The notes under the pieces were generated by a model that was not told the DNA's origin, ran no database searches, and was given only the letters and a program-made list of their open reading frames with translations. A DNA stretch of 64,000 nucleotides, from assembly GCF_002095395.1 (NCBI RefSeq), contig NZ_MJEI01000092.1, positions 1-64,000 on the forward strand, written 5' to 3'. The stretch is from Williamsia sp. 1135. Its GTDB lineage: Bacteria; Actinomycetota; Actinomycetes; Mycobacteriales; Mycobacteriaceae. The stretch's first letter is position 1, and each line of letters begins with the position of its first letter. This document shows, one piece after another, positions 48,731 to 56,897 of this stretch. A program made the translations under genes and the position numbers.

Positions 48731-49710
48731 TGATTCCTCCTGGCGATCCGTTCGACAGCCCGCACCCGGACGGACGCCGATCGTGGGTTGAGCTCGATTT
48801 CTGTGTCAGGTGCGCGCTCGGCGCCACGGGTCAGAAGCGTGAATTCCGGTGCGGTACCAGGCAAGTCGACGGGCAGGCCAGGCGGCGTGGTCGACGTCGT
48901 ACGCGCGGTGAACTCCCGTTTGACGATGCGGTCCTCTAGCGACTGATACGACATGATCGCGAGCCGACCACCCACGGCCAGTGAATCGAGCGCGGCGGGC
49001 AGAGCCGCACGCAATGACGTCAGCTCGCCGTTGACCTCGATTCGCAACGCTTGAAAGGTGCGTTTGGCCGGGTGTCCACCCGTTCGCCGCGTCGCGGCCG
49101 GTATCGACCGGTACAGCAACTCGACCAGGCGGGCGCTTGTCGTGAACGGTTCGACCTCACGCTCGCGCAGTACGGCAGACGCAATCTTCCCGGCGAATCG
49201 TTCATCGCCGTATTCCGATAGAACACGGGCAAGTTCACCGTGCGAGTAAGTGTTGAGCACGTCTGCCGCGGTCAGCGGATCGTCGGCGTTCATCCGCATG
49301 TCGAGCGGGGCGTCGACAGAATATGCGAATCCGCGGTCGGCCTGATCGAGTTGCATTGACGATACGCCGAGGTCGAAGAGCCCTGCGTCATAGGCGGCCA
49401 CGTCGGCCCGCCGAAGCGCTTCGACGATGTCGTCGTATCGCAGGTGCACGAACGTGATCCGCTTACCGAAAGATGCAAGACGTTCCTGGGCGAGCGCAAG
49501 TGCGTTCTCGTCACGATCGATCCCGATGATCGATACTTCGGGAAAAGTTCGAGCGACCAATTCAGTGTGCCCACCGGCTCCGAGCGTTCCGTCGACATAC
49601 ACCGCACCACGACCGTGCTCGTCGTATCGGGTGATCGCGGGGGCCAGCAGCTCTGTCATTCGCTCTGCCATCACCGGGACGTGTCCGAATACGTTCTCGG
49701 CGTGATCCAC
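48727..49710 (-). CDS. rsmH: 16S rRNA (cytosine-1402-N4)-methyltransferase
   Basis: 327 residues from the GTG at 49710, chosen because AAGGGG sits nine bases upstream; an ATG at 49764 would add 18 residues but has no good ribosome site. SAM-binding domain: [57 protein letters not shown]; then [12 protein letters not shown] and the catalytic-end [16 protein letters not shown] hairpin of the mraW type lies in the leader. Second gene of the dcw cluster. Confidence 0.95.
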   Translation of the reverse strand: MDHAENVFGHVPVMAERMTELLAPAITRYDEHGRGAVYVDGTLGAGGHTELVARTFPEVSIIGIDRDENALALAQERLASFGKRITFVHLRYDDIVEALRRADVAAYDAGLFDLGVSSMQLDQADRGFAYSVDAPLDMRMNADDPLTAADVLNTYSHGELARVLSEYGDERFAGKIASAVLREREVEPFTTSARLVELLYRSIPAATRRTGGHPAKRTFQALRIEVNGELTSLRAALPAALDSLAVGGRLAIMSYQSLEDRIVKREFTARTTSTTPPGLPVDLPGTAPEFTLLTRGAERAPDTEIELNPRSASVRVRAVERIARRNQ

Positions 49711-49805
49711 GATGCTGGGCCCCTTCGCGTGTGTCTGGTTACAAAAAGAGGTCGGCAACATCATTCACACCGCCGGTGCGGCGACCCGCGGATGAGTCCT
49801 GGTCC

Positions 49806-49857
49806 CTGCCCGACCGAACCTGGCGCTGGGGAAGTGCGTCAGGGTCGGATCGGGCAG
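49806..49857 (-). ncRNA. mraW-type RNA hairpin in the mraZ-rsmH leader
   Basis: Between mraZ and rsmH, minus strand. A long imperfect stem (CTGCCCGA at one end, TCGGGCAG at the other, with further pairing inside) is capped by stem CCTGACGC/GCGCCAGG and a loop ACTTCCCCA. The loop CUUCCCC and the place in front of mraW agree with my memory of the published actinobacterial mraW RNA motif. The C-rich loop could pair with a Shine-Dalgarno sequence such as the AAGGGG of rsmH. Function of the motif is not established. Confidence 0.7.
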
Positions 49858-49891
49858 AGGCCTCGATTCACCCACGTGAGTCCGCTTGGCG

Positions 49892-50341
49892 TTACGGCCC
49901 TTCGACCGCATCCAGCGCGTCGAAGCCCACGCTCGAGAAGTTCTCCTCGTGCTCGTCCTGGTAGTCGCGCCACGTCTGCGCGTCCCAGATCTCCAGGTGG
50001 CTCATGTTTCCAATCACCACACACTCTTTGGCCAGACCCGCATAGCGACGATGGTCCAGTGCCAGACTTATCCGGCCTTGCCCATCGGGCCTCTGCTCGT
50101 CTGTGCCCGAACTCAACTGACGCTGGAATGCGCGGGCCGCCGGATCGTTCTTCGGCGAACTGAGCACCTTTCGCGCCAACTCGTAGAAGTCATCCCGCAG
50201 ATACACCGCGAGGCTGCGATCTTGACCTTTTGTGATCATCACGCCTCCCGCTAACGCATCTCGGAACTTGGCGGGCAACGTCAGCCGCCCCTTGTCATCG
50301 AGCTTGGGCGTGTAGGTGCCGAAAAACATAGCGTCAGCCAT
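49892..50341 (-). CDS. mraZ: MraZ, transcriptional regulator of the dcw cluster
   Basis: 149 residues from the ATG at 50341, preceded by GGAGGTG; the conserved [20 protein letters not shown] begins four residues later. Two AbrB-like swapped-hairpin repeats, the second with [19 protein letters not shown]. MraZ binds tandem TGGG-like repeats in its own promoter, and such repeats lie 45-80 bases upstream. The C-terminus [18 protein letters not shown] is typical of mycobacterial MraZ. First gene of the cluster. Confidence 0.95.
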   Translation of the reverse strand: MADAMFFGTYTPKLDDKGRLTLPAKFRDALAGGVMITKGQDRSLAVYLRDDFYELARKVLSSPKNDPAARAFQRQLSSGTDEQRPDGQGRISLALDHRRYAGLAKECVVIGNMSHLEIWDAQTWRDYQDEHEENFSSVGFDALDAVEGP

Positions 50342-50385
50342 GTCGACACCTCCAACCCAGTTGACTGGAAGATTCCGGGCTCTCC

Positions 50386-50420
50386 CACCAACAAGCACCA
50401 CCATACCCCACAACTCTCCA
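50386..50420 (-). promoter_or_regulatory. MraZ-binding repeats upstream of mraZ
   Basis: Four TGGNG boxes at exactly 10-base steps on the minus strand: TGGAG (50416-50420), TGGGG (50406-50410), TGGTG (50396-50400) and TGGTG (50386-50390). A fifth TGGAA at 50423-50427 is out of phase. One helical turn between boxes suits the ring-shaped MraZ oligomer, so this is probably the autoregulatory operator of the whole dcw operon. Confidence 0.75.
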
Positions 50421-50649
50421 CTTTCCACCCCCTTCTTGGCTGATTTTCAATGAGCCGCCCCATCTATGCAGGCAGAGGGAGTAATGACTGGTGGGGCAGC
50501 ATTCCTGCGGAAGCGCGTTTCGGGCCGCTCTGGACCGTGCACGGGTGCACCATGGGTCACTGCAACCACAGAAGCGGCACGTCGGCCAAAAAGTGGGCGA
50601 GAGTGGGGAACGCGGGGGTGAACGGGACCTCAGAGGGTCAAGACACAAA

Positions 50650-50683
50650 AAAACCGCGTATCGCACATGCGATACGCGGTTTT
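50650..50683 (-). terminator. Rho-independent terminator after the DUF3040 gene
   Basis: AAAACCGCGTATCGC with its exact complement around a 4-base loop. On the minus strand the hairpin is followed by TTTTTTT, a true T-tract (complement at 50647-50653), rare in this window. It ends transcription of the gene at 50703, 19 bases past the stop, and insulates the mraZ promoter. The remainder of the 361-base gap (50464-50646) holds no gene that I can support. Confidence 0.9.
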
Positions 50684-50702
50684 GAAGATCTCGAGCCCTG
50701 GA

Positions 50703-51107
50703 CTACTCCTCTTCGAACCTGCGGTTGAACCGCTCTTCCATTCGCTCGGAGAACTTACGGCCCTGGCGCGGCTCACGACCAGACCTACGGGAGGTCGACC
50801 CCGCCGCGGCAGCACCGTTCGCCGGACCGCTTCGTGAACCCCACAAAGCCATCAGACCGGCGCCGAACATCACCAGGAATCCGACGAGACTGATGATGGG
50901 GAAACCACCGATCATCACGTCTACGACCAACCCTCCGATGAGAAGGACCAGACCAACTATGAACAAGACCGCCGCTTGCAGGCGACGACGAGCAGTGGAG
51001 CCGCCGAAGCGACGCGATCGGACGTTGGACGCAAACTTGGGGTCTTCTGCGTACAGAGCGTTCTCGATCTGTTCGAGCATGCGCTGCTCGTGCTCTGAGA
51101 GTGGCAC
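50703..51107 (-). CDS. DUF3040 membrane protein (Rv2169c-like)
   Basis: 134 residues from a GTG with AAGGAGG upstream. The DUF3040 N-terminus MPLSEHEQRMLEQIENALY is unmistakable, followed by DPKFASNVR, two membrane segments (about 43-66 and 67-88) and a basic/acidic tail (KFSERMEERFNRRFEEE). Conserved beside mraZ in mycobacteria; function unknown. Its own terminator suggests a monocistronic unit. Confidence 0.92.
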   Translation of the reverse strand: MPLSEHEQRMLEQIENALYAEDPKFASNVRSRRFGGSTARRRLQAAVLFIVGLVLLIGGLVVDVMIGGFPIISLVGFLVMFGAGLMALWGSRSGPANGAAAAGSTSRRSGREPRQGRKFSERMEERFNRRFEEE

Positions 51108-51278
51108 CCGCCCCCTCCTTCAGCACGTGGTTTCCGTAGAGCTCGCGGGGGACGATTCCGGTTGCCCGGGCCCACTGCGGTGGGCCCACTTGAAATGATA
51201 CGAGGTGTTGGAAGTCCCGACCACCATTCCCCGCCACAAGTTCGTCAAGATTGGTCCATCTGAGCGAAATTCCCGCGT

Positions 51279-51761
51279 TCAGGCCGCTCCGGCGGGCATT
51301 TTCGACGACTTACCCTGCTCGCGTCGCACGATTTCGGTTTCGACGGCGTGCAGGAACTCGTCGACGCGGGGTCGCAATGATGCGATCTGGTCCTCCGAGA
51401 CCGCGCGGAGCCCGACCTCGGCGTCCGCACGAAGGCGCGACAGACCTGCGAAGTAGGTGGCCCAGTCCGTCATTTCCGGAACCGCCTGCGGCAACCGGGA
51501 CCAGGCGCTGCGGGAGCCGCGCCGGCGCGTCGGCCGCTCGGTCACGGCGAGCACCGCACCGGCCGCCCTGAGCGCCGACTGATAAAGCGCACTGAACTCT
51601 TCGGTGGGATCGGTCACAACATCGGATTCACGAAGCCGGGACTCGGCCCGGACCAGCAGGTCCCGTGCCGAGATGATCTGGGCCGGATCTGGAGGCGGGT
51701 TCGATTTCAGGCTGCGCGCAGCAGCGGCCCCTCGTGACGGATGCGAGATTGTCGTCGACAT
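51279..51761 (-). CDS. SAV_6107-family HEPN-domain protein
   Basis: 160 residues from the ATG at 51761, chosen over an upstream ATG (51785) because AAGGA lies nine bases before it. All-helical: PAQIISARDLLVRAESRLRE, EEFSALYQSALRAAGAVLAV, then RLPQAVPEMTDWATYFAGLS. This pattern matches the small actinobacterial HEPN family. No RxxxxH RNase motif is visible, so RNase toxin activity is unlikely. Divergent from the GNAT gene with 207 bases between starts. Function unknown. Confidence 0.8.
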   Translation of the reverse strand: MSTTISHPSRGAAAARSLKSNPPPDPAQIISARDLLVRAESRLRESDVVTDPTEEFSALYQSALRAAGAVLAVTERPTRRRGSRSAWSRLPQAVPEMTDWATYFAGLSRLRADAEVGLRAVSEDQIASLRPRVDEFLHAVETEIVRREQGKSSKMPAGAA

Positions 51762-51968
51762 CTGTTGTGATCCTTCCGTCGGCATCTTGTCCGTGTGGGT
51801 CCGGTCCGGTGGCCCACGCTTCCCTCGTCGACCACCGGACCGCCCTCACGTCGTGCGGGCAACGATGTGGCTCGGCCTTTGCGGAGGTTGAAGCCTCGAA
51901 CACCCGTTCGACATATTCAATATACCTACGACGGCGACAACCCTCAAGCGAAGAAGGCGGAAACTTCT

Positions 51969-52547
51969 GTGCCCATCCGGCTCGTGGACCTTTCGGCCCA
52001 AGACGCTCGGACGTGGTTACCCGATGCCTTGACGGTTTACGTGACCGCGATGAACTATCCGGAGGGCACCGAGGTGCAGCGCGCTCCCCTGTGGCAGGAG
52101 CACGTCCACCGTCCCGGCTGGCAGGCGGTCGCAGCCGTGGAGTCACCCGGCGCCGCCTCCTCGCAGGAAACCATCGTGGGGATCGCGTACGGATACCGTG
52201 GCGCAGGCGACCAGTGGTGGAACCAGCAGGTTCGCTCCGGGCTGACCCGCGCCGGTGCCGATCCGGAGCGGATCCGGTCGATCACCGACGACTATTTCGA
52301 ACTGACCGAACTGCACGTGCACCCCGCCGCGCAGGGTCGGCAGATCGGTGAGGCGCTGCTGGTGCGACTGCTCGCAGACAGAACCGAACCGCAAGTCTTG
52401 CTCTCGACCCCTGAGATCAGCGAGGAGAACAACCGCGCGTGGAGGCTCTATCGTCGACTGGGGTTCGCCGATGTGTTGCGTCGCTTCACTTTCTCGGGGG
52501 ACCCGCGGCCATTTGCTGTACTTGGTCGAACTCTGCCACTGAAGTAG
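51969..52547 (+). CDS. GNAT-family N-acetyltransferase (Rv2170-like)
   Basis: 192 residues from a GTG with GAAGGCGG upstream. GNAT fold with acetyl-CoA motif A region ELTELHVHPAAQGRQIGEAL (Q/RxxGxG/A type) and the C-terminal NNRAWRLYRRLGF. Position next to DUF3040 and lppM matches M. tuberculosis Rv2170, reported to acetylate protein or drug substrates. Eight bases separate it from crtO, so the carotenoid gene has been placed directly in its transcript. Confidence 0.88.
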   Translation: MPIRLVDLSAQDARTWLPDALTVYVTAMNYPEGTEVQRAPLWQEHVHRPGWQAVAAVESPGAASSQETIVGIAYGYRGAGDQWWNQQVRSGLTRAGADPERIRSITDDYFELTELHVHPAAQGRQIGEALLVRLLADRTEPQVLLSTPEISEENNRAWRLYRRLGFADVLRRFTFSGDPRPFAVLGRTLPLK

Positions 52548-52555
52548 GAGCATCA

Positions 52556-54151
52556 ATGATCGACACCGTCGTCATCGGAGCGGGCCACAACGGTCTTGTT
52601 GCCGCCGCATATCTGGCCGCCGCGGGACAACGGGTCGTGGTGGTCGAACGCGACAGCATCCCCGGTGGCGCCGTGTCGACCGTCGAGAGGTTCCCCGGAT
52701 ACCGGGTGGATCGTGGATCATCGGCGCACCTGATGATCCGGCACACGCCGATCCTCGAGGAACTGGCACTGGCCGATCACGGTCTCCGCTACATCGATTG
52801 CGACCCATGGGCATTCAGCCCGGGCAGTGACACCCACGAGCCGATCATCTTCTACAAAGACCTCGATCGCACTTGCGCGTCCATCGAGAATGCCTGCGGC
52901 GCACCCGACGCCGAGGCCTACCGCGCGTTCGTGGCCGTCTGGTCCGAGCGGTCGGCCGCGATGATGTCGGCATTCACCTCCTCGCCCTCCCCCATCGCGC
53001 TCGGAAGAGCATTCTGGGGCCTGCAGGGCCGCATACCCGGCAAAGGGGCCTCGTCCGGCCTCGGACTGTCCCAGGAGTTCCTGATGTCGGGCGACTCCTT
53101 GCTGGACTATTGGTTCGAGTCCGAGCAGCTCAAGGCGGCCCTCGCCTGGTTCGGCGCCCAGTCGGGACCGCCGATGAACGAGCCCGGGACCGCCCCCATG
53201 GTCGGTTTCGCGGCCGCGATGCACACCATCCCACCCGGCCGCGCGATCGGTGGCAGCGGCGCTCTGACCGAAGCCCTGGTCCGCAAGCTCGAGTCGGACG
53301 GAGGCGAGGTACGCCTCTCCGCCGCCGCGACGGCTCTGGAAAAGCGCGGCGACGACTGGCTGGTGCGGTGTGAGGACGGCAGCGAACAGCGAGCCCGCTC
53401 GGTCGTGAGTGCCTGCCACATCCTCACCACCCTGAAGCTCCTGCGGGCCGGCGGTTTTGATTCCGCAACCGCCGATCGCTGGGCGGCACAGATCCGGGTC
53501 GGAAACGGGATCGGGATGGCGGTACGCCTCGGCGGCACCGCTCTGCCCAGCTATCGCGGTATCGGCGATGACGCCGGAGTCCACTCCGCACTCGGGCTCC
53601 TGGTGACGGACCGGGGGCAACTCGCCCGGGCGTACGCCGACGCCTCTGCGGGCGACCTCCCGAATCGGCCCGCCCTGGTGGCGATGAGCTACTCCGCGAT
53701 CGACCCGACCCTGACGCCTGCCGGGCACCACTCGACGAGCCTGTGGGCGCAGTGGCACCCGTACCGCCTGTCCGGGGGTCGCAGCTGGAGCGACCTCGCC
53801 GCCGAGGCCGCGGCCGGCATCGTCGCGGAACTCGACCGGCACGCTCCGGGGTTCTCCGATTCCATCGAGCACACCCGGATCCAGACCCCGGCCGATCTCG
53901 AGACCGAACTCGGTCTCACCGGAGGCAACATCATGCACGTGGAGATGTCGCTGGATCAGATGATGATCTGGCGCCCCCATCCGGAAATGGCCCAGCACCG
54001 CATCCCCGGTGCCCCCGGCCTCGTGCTCGCGGGCGCCTCCACCCATCCCGGCGGCGGGGTCTGCGGAGCGAACGGCCGGATTGCCGCCACCGCAGTACTG
54101 TCCGACCGGCGATCGACACTGGCCAAGATCACCCGCGGCAGATGGAAATGA
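52556..54151 (+). CDS. crtO: Beta/gamma-carotene ketolase, CrtO type
   Basis: 531 residues, start supported by AGGAG. FAD-dependent, related to phytoene desaturases. The dinucleotide motif is VVIGAGHNGLVAAAYLAAAG. Then GGAVSTVERFPGYRVDRGSS, HLMIRHTPILEELAL and IDCDPWAF, with FGAQSGPPMNEPGTAPMVGF further on and ASTHPGGGVCGANGR at the C-terminal FAD site. By memory this is very close to the Rhodococcus erythropolis CrtO ketolase (532 residues), closer than to any CrtI. It adds the 4-keto group to the beta-ionone ring. The stop overlaps the next start (ATGA). Confidence 0.88.
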   Translation: MIDTVVIGAGHNGLVAAAYLAAAGQRVVVVERDSIPGGAVSTVERFPGYRVDRGSSAHLMIRHTPILEELALADHGLRYIDCDPWAFSPGSDTHEPIIFYKDLDRTCASIENACGAPDAEAYRAFVAVWSERSAAMMSAFTSSPSPIALGRAFWGLQGRIPGKGASSGLGLSQEFLMSGDSLLDYWFESEQLKAALAWFGAQSGPPMNEPGTAPMVGFAAAMHTIPPGRAIGGSGALTEALVRKLESDGGEVRLSAAATALEKRGDDWLVRCEDGSEQRARSVVSACHILTTLKLLRAGGFDSATADRWAAQIRVGNGIGMAVRLGGTALPSYRGIGDDAGVHSALGLLVTDRGQLARAYADASAGDLPNRPALVAMSYSAIDPTLTPAGHHSTSLWAQWHPYRLSGGRSWSDLAAEAAAGIVAELDRHAPGFSDSIEHTRIQTPADLETELGLTGGNIMHVEMSLDQMMIWRPHPEMAQHRIPGAPGLVLAGASTHPGGGVCGANGRIAATAVLSDRRSTLAKITRGRWK

Positions 54152-54951
54152 CCTCGACCGACACCCGATTCGGAATATCTGCTGCGCTCTTGGCGGTCTC
54201 GATAACGGCGCAGATCGTGTACCCCCTCGTGGAGGGTTCATCCCGGGACCGGGTGACGATCGTCGTCGTCGTCGCGTCCGCGGCGGCGATGGTGTTCCAT
54301 GCCTTGGCCCGCCTCGGCACGCTACGAACCGTGGCGGTGGTGGCCGCAACTGCGGGCGTCGGCTGGAGCGCTGAGATCATCGGTACCGCAACGTCTTTCC
54401 CCTTCGGCGCGTACGAGTACGCCACGGGCCGAATCGGCCCGTCGATCGCCGACGTACCCATCGTCATCGGCCTGGCCTGGACGGCCGGCGGTTATTGCAT
54501 CTGGTGGATCAGCTCATTCATCACGACGGCACCGTGGCTCCGGATCCCGCTCGCGGCCGCGGGAATGGTCGGCTGGGACCTGTATCTAGATCCGCAGATG
54601 GTCAGCGCGGGCTTGTGGACCTGGGAGATCAGGGAGGCCGGCCTGCCGGGGATCGAGCAGATCCCCATCACGAACTTCCTCGGTTGGGCCGGCGTCGCCG
54701 CAGTGATGTTCACGCTCCTGTCGTTCATCGACCGGCAGCCGATCGTCGTCACCTGGCGCTCGGCGATCACCCCCATCGGCTGGTTCACCTGGACCTGGCT
54801 CGGATCGGCATTGGCCTTTCTCGTCTTCCTCGACGATCCGGAGTTGCCCGCCGCGGTCCCCTACGGGCTGATCGGAATGGGCATCGTCGGTGTACCCGCC
54901 GCGATCTGCCTGTTCGGCACGGTCGGCAGGAGGCGGCCGACCTCGGCTTGA
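54148..54951 (+). CDS. cruF: CruF-like carotenoid 1',2'-hydratase (carotenoid biosynthesis protein)
   Basis: 267 residues from the ATG that overlaps the crtO stop (an ATG six bases earlier is possible). Integral membrane protein with seven or so segments. Family DUF422 signatures: GWSAEIIGTATSFPFGAYEY, DVPIVIGLAWTAGGY, GMVGWDLYLDPQMVSAGLW and PITNFLGW. CruF and bacterioruberin hydratases add water to the acyclic psi-end of lycopene or gamma-carotene, giving the 1'-hydroxyl that is then glycosylated. The glycosyltransferase two genes downstream supports that. Confidence 0.85.
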   Translation: MTSTDTRFGISAALLAVSITAQIVYPLVEGSSRDRVTIVVVVASAAAMVFHALARLGTLRTVAVVAATAGVGWSAEIIGTATSFPFGAYEYATGRIGPSIADVPIVIGLAWTAGGYCIWWISSFITTAPWLRIPLAAAGMVGWDLYLDPQMVSAGLWTWEIREAGLPGIEQIPITNFLGWAGVAAVMFTLLSFIDRQPIVVTWRSAITPIGWFTWTWLGSALAFLVFLDDPELPAAVPYGLIGMGIVGVPAAICLFGTVGRRRPTSA

Positions 54952-55007
54952 CCGCACGAGGGCGCGCCCTTGCCACGGCGGCCCAGCACTAATGGCACGA
55001 TAGCTGC

Positions 55008-55778
55008 GTGCCTCAGATCACCCGACAGCCCCGCGGCCGACAGCGCCGCGGCACCGTGAGCCTGGTTCTTGCCCTGCTGGTCCTGGTGTGCGGTCCCGCG
55101 CTCGCGGCCTGCTCGAACTCGCCGACCGAATTCGGCGACCGTCTCTGGGGAGCCATGGTGCTGGCCGAGAAGGACGTCGGCCAGGAGAAGGGGCCGCAAA
55201 TCGTCGTCCCGCAGTCGTTGGAGTCGGTGGTCAGCGCGACCGAGTTCAAACGAGACGGGTTGATCGGGACGCGCGCGACCTTCACCGAGGCGACCCTCGG
55301 GCAGTTCACCCAACTCGGAGAACTGGTCGACGACGCCTATCCGGACACGTCGGTGACGATGGACCTCAACGCACAGCGTCGCGGCGATGTCGTCGCCTTC
55401 CGTGGTACCGCCGATCTGCAGGGCCTCGCGCCCGGCAGGGACTACGTCGAGTTCTCCGTCCAGTTCGCCGGCCCGGTCAGCGCCACCAACGGGCAGCAGG
55501 ACGGCGAGGACGCGGTCTCGTGGAAGCCGGAGATCGGCAAGGCCTCACCCATGACCGCCGAGGCGAACTACGAAGAACCCGGAACCGCTGCGTTCACCGG
55601 ATGGACCGGACTGATGGCGGGAATCGCGCTGGCCGTCACGGTGATCGTCGTTGCGCTGGCGTGGGTCAATCGCGACCAGTCACCTCGACCCGGCGCTCCG
55701 GCCCGACGACCTGTGGACACTCGGCAGAACGCCACGACGCCGGGCGGCCCTCGCGACGACGACCGGTCGACCCGCTGA
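55008..55778 (+). CDS. lppM: LppM-family lipoprotein
   Basis: 256 residues from a GTG. Signal peptide with lipobox ALAAC (about residue 35), the LppM (DUF3153) domain (MVLAEKDVGQEKGPQIV; LESVVSATEFKRDGLIGTRA; LGQFTQLGELVDDAYPD), then a C-terminal membrane segment (about 200-222, LMAGIALAVTVIVVALAWV) and a polar tail. M. tuberculosis LppM affects phagosome trafficking and is thought to bind a polar lipid. Here the gene lies between the CruF hydratase and the glycosyltransferase. No clear ribosome site; the start gives a normal signal peptide. Confidence 0.88.
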   Translation: MPQITRQPRGRQRRGTVSLVLALLVLVCGPALAACSNSPTEFGDRLWGAMVLAEKDVGQEKGPQIVVPQSLESVVSATEFKRDGLIGTRATFTEATLGQFTQLGELVDDAYPDTSVTMDLNAQRRGDVVAFRGTADLQGLAPGRDYVEFSVQFAGPVSATNGQQDGEDAVSWKPEIGKASPMTAEANYEEPGTAAFTGWTGLMAGIALAVTVIVVALAWVNRDQSPRPGAPARRPVDTRQNATTPGGPRDDDRSTR

Positions 55779-55798
55779 TCGGCTGGTTACCGCTGGGA

Positions 55799-56887
55799 TT
55801 GTCGGCAGTCAATGTGGCTGTGGCACTTGCCAATGTCCGGCGGGTCGGATCGTTGGCCGAACCGAGCGGGCCGATCGACGAACCCGTCTGGGTGTGCATC
55901 CCGGCTCGCGACGAGGCCTCTCGGATCACGTCGCTGATCTCTGACCTCAAGGCCCAGACCGGGATCCCGGATCTGCGGGTGCTGATCTGCGACGACGATT
56001 CGTCCGACGGCACCGGCGACATCGCAACCGCAGCGATTGCCGACGATCCCCGCTTCGAGTTGTACCGCAACGACATTCCCCCACCACCGGGCTGGACCGG
56101 GAAGATCCACGCCATGACCCTGCTCGCCGATCGCGTCGGCGAGGGGATGATCGCGTTCGTCGACGCCGACGTCCGCTTGGCGCCGACCGCCCTCGCCCGG
56201 GGTGTGCGCACCTGCGGCAATGCAGGCGGCCTGCTGTCTGTATGGCCCGCGCAGCGCGCCGGATCCGTCTTCGAGCACCTGGTCCAGCCCTTGCTGTGCT
56301 GGTCATGGTTGGGCTCGGTGCCCCTGGGCGTCTCCGAACGACTGCAATGGCGATCGATGGCGGTGGCGAACGGTCAATTCCTGATCACCTCGAGTGCTGA
56401 TTACCGGCGGTCCGGTGGCCATGCGTCGGTGCGCGGAAAGATCACGGACGACCTCGCGCTTGCTCGGGAGTACCGCGACATCGGACTCGGCTCGACCGTC
56501 CGCAGTGGCAAAGACGTGGCGTCATGCCGGATGTACGACGGTCCCGCCGAGACCTGGCAGGGCTATCGACGCTGGCTGGGAACAGAATTCGGGGGTCCGG
56601 CCGGAGCCGTGGCCGTAGCCGTGGTGTTCGGCTGGGCGAACCTGATCCCACTTGTCGACGTAGCCGCCGGAAGACGGCGCCGTCGGGCCGCGGCAGCACT
56701 CGCCTGCAGCATCGCCTCGCGCCTGATCGCCCGTCGTGTGGAGACCGGAGCCCTGGGTCGCCCCGACGTGCTCTCCGCGATCGCGCACCCGCTGTCGATG
56801 ATCATCAGCGCGGTGGCCGTCGCAGACTCACTGCGGGCCCGCGTCACCGGGAAGCTGATCTGGAAGGGCCGTACGCTGGCGCCCTGA
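55799..56887 (+). CDS. GT2-family glycosyltransferase, CruG/CrtQ-like
   Basis: About 362 residues from a TTG at 55799; a GTG at 55814 is an alternative, and the start is uncertain. N-terminal membrane segment, then GT-A domain: PVWVCIPARDEASRITSLIS, ICDDDSSDGTGDIA, PPPPGWTGKIHAM (a signature of carotenoid glycosyltransferases of the CruG/CrtQ type), AFVDADVRLAPTA (DxD) and the late KITDDLALAREYR. C-terminal hydrophobic segments anchor it to the membrane. Probably glycosylates the 1'-hydroxyl made by the CruF-like enzyme. It converges on metF. Confidence 0.8.
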   Translation: MSAVNVAVALANVRRVGSLAEPSGPIDEPVWVCIPARDEASRITSLISDLKAQTGIPDLRVLICDDDSSDGTGDIATAAIADDPRFELYRNDIPPPPGWTGKIHAMTLLADRVGEGMIAFVDADVRLAPTALARGVRTCGNAGGLLSVWPAQRAGSVFEHLVQPLLCWSWLGSVPLGVSERLQWRSMAVANGQFLITSSADYRRSGGHASVRGKITDDLALAREYRDIGLGSTVRSGKDVASCRMYDGPAETWQGYRRWLGTEFGGPAGAVAVAVVFGWANLIPLVDVAAGRRRRRAAAALACSIASRLIARRVETGALGRPDVLSAIAHPLSMIISAVAVADSLRARVTGKLIWKGRTLAP

Positions 56888-56897
56888 CCCCGGCGGC

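Noticed and set aside
51279-51968. HEPN protein and GNAT as a toxin-antitoxin pair
   Set aside because: They are divergent, the HEPN protein lacks the RxxxxH RNase motif, and the GNAT matches the conserved Rv2170 locus gene.
52718-54349. Long open frame on the minus strand opposite crtO (543 codons), and similar ones at 60527-61669, 58633-59667, 3236-4327 and 2562-3494
   Set aside because: They are antisense to strongly supported genes, have Arg/Gly/Pro/His-rich compositions typical of GC-rich shadow frames, and show no family motifs.
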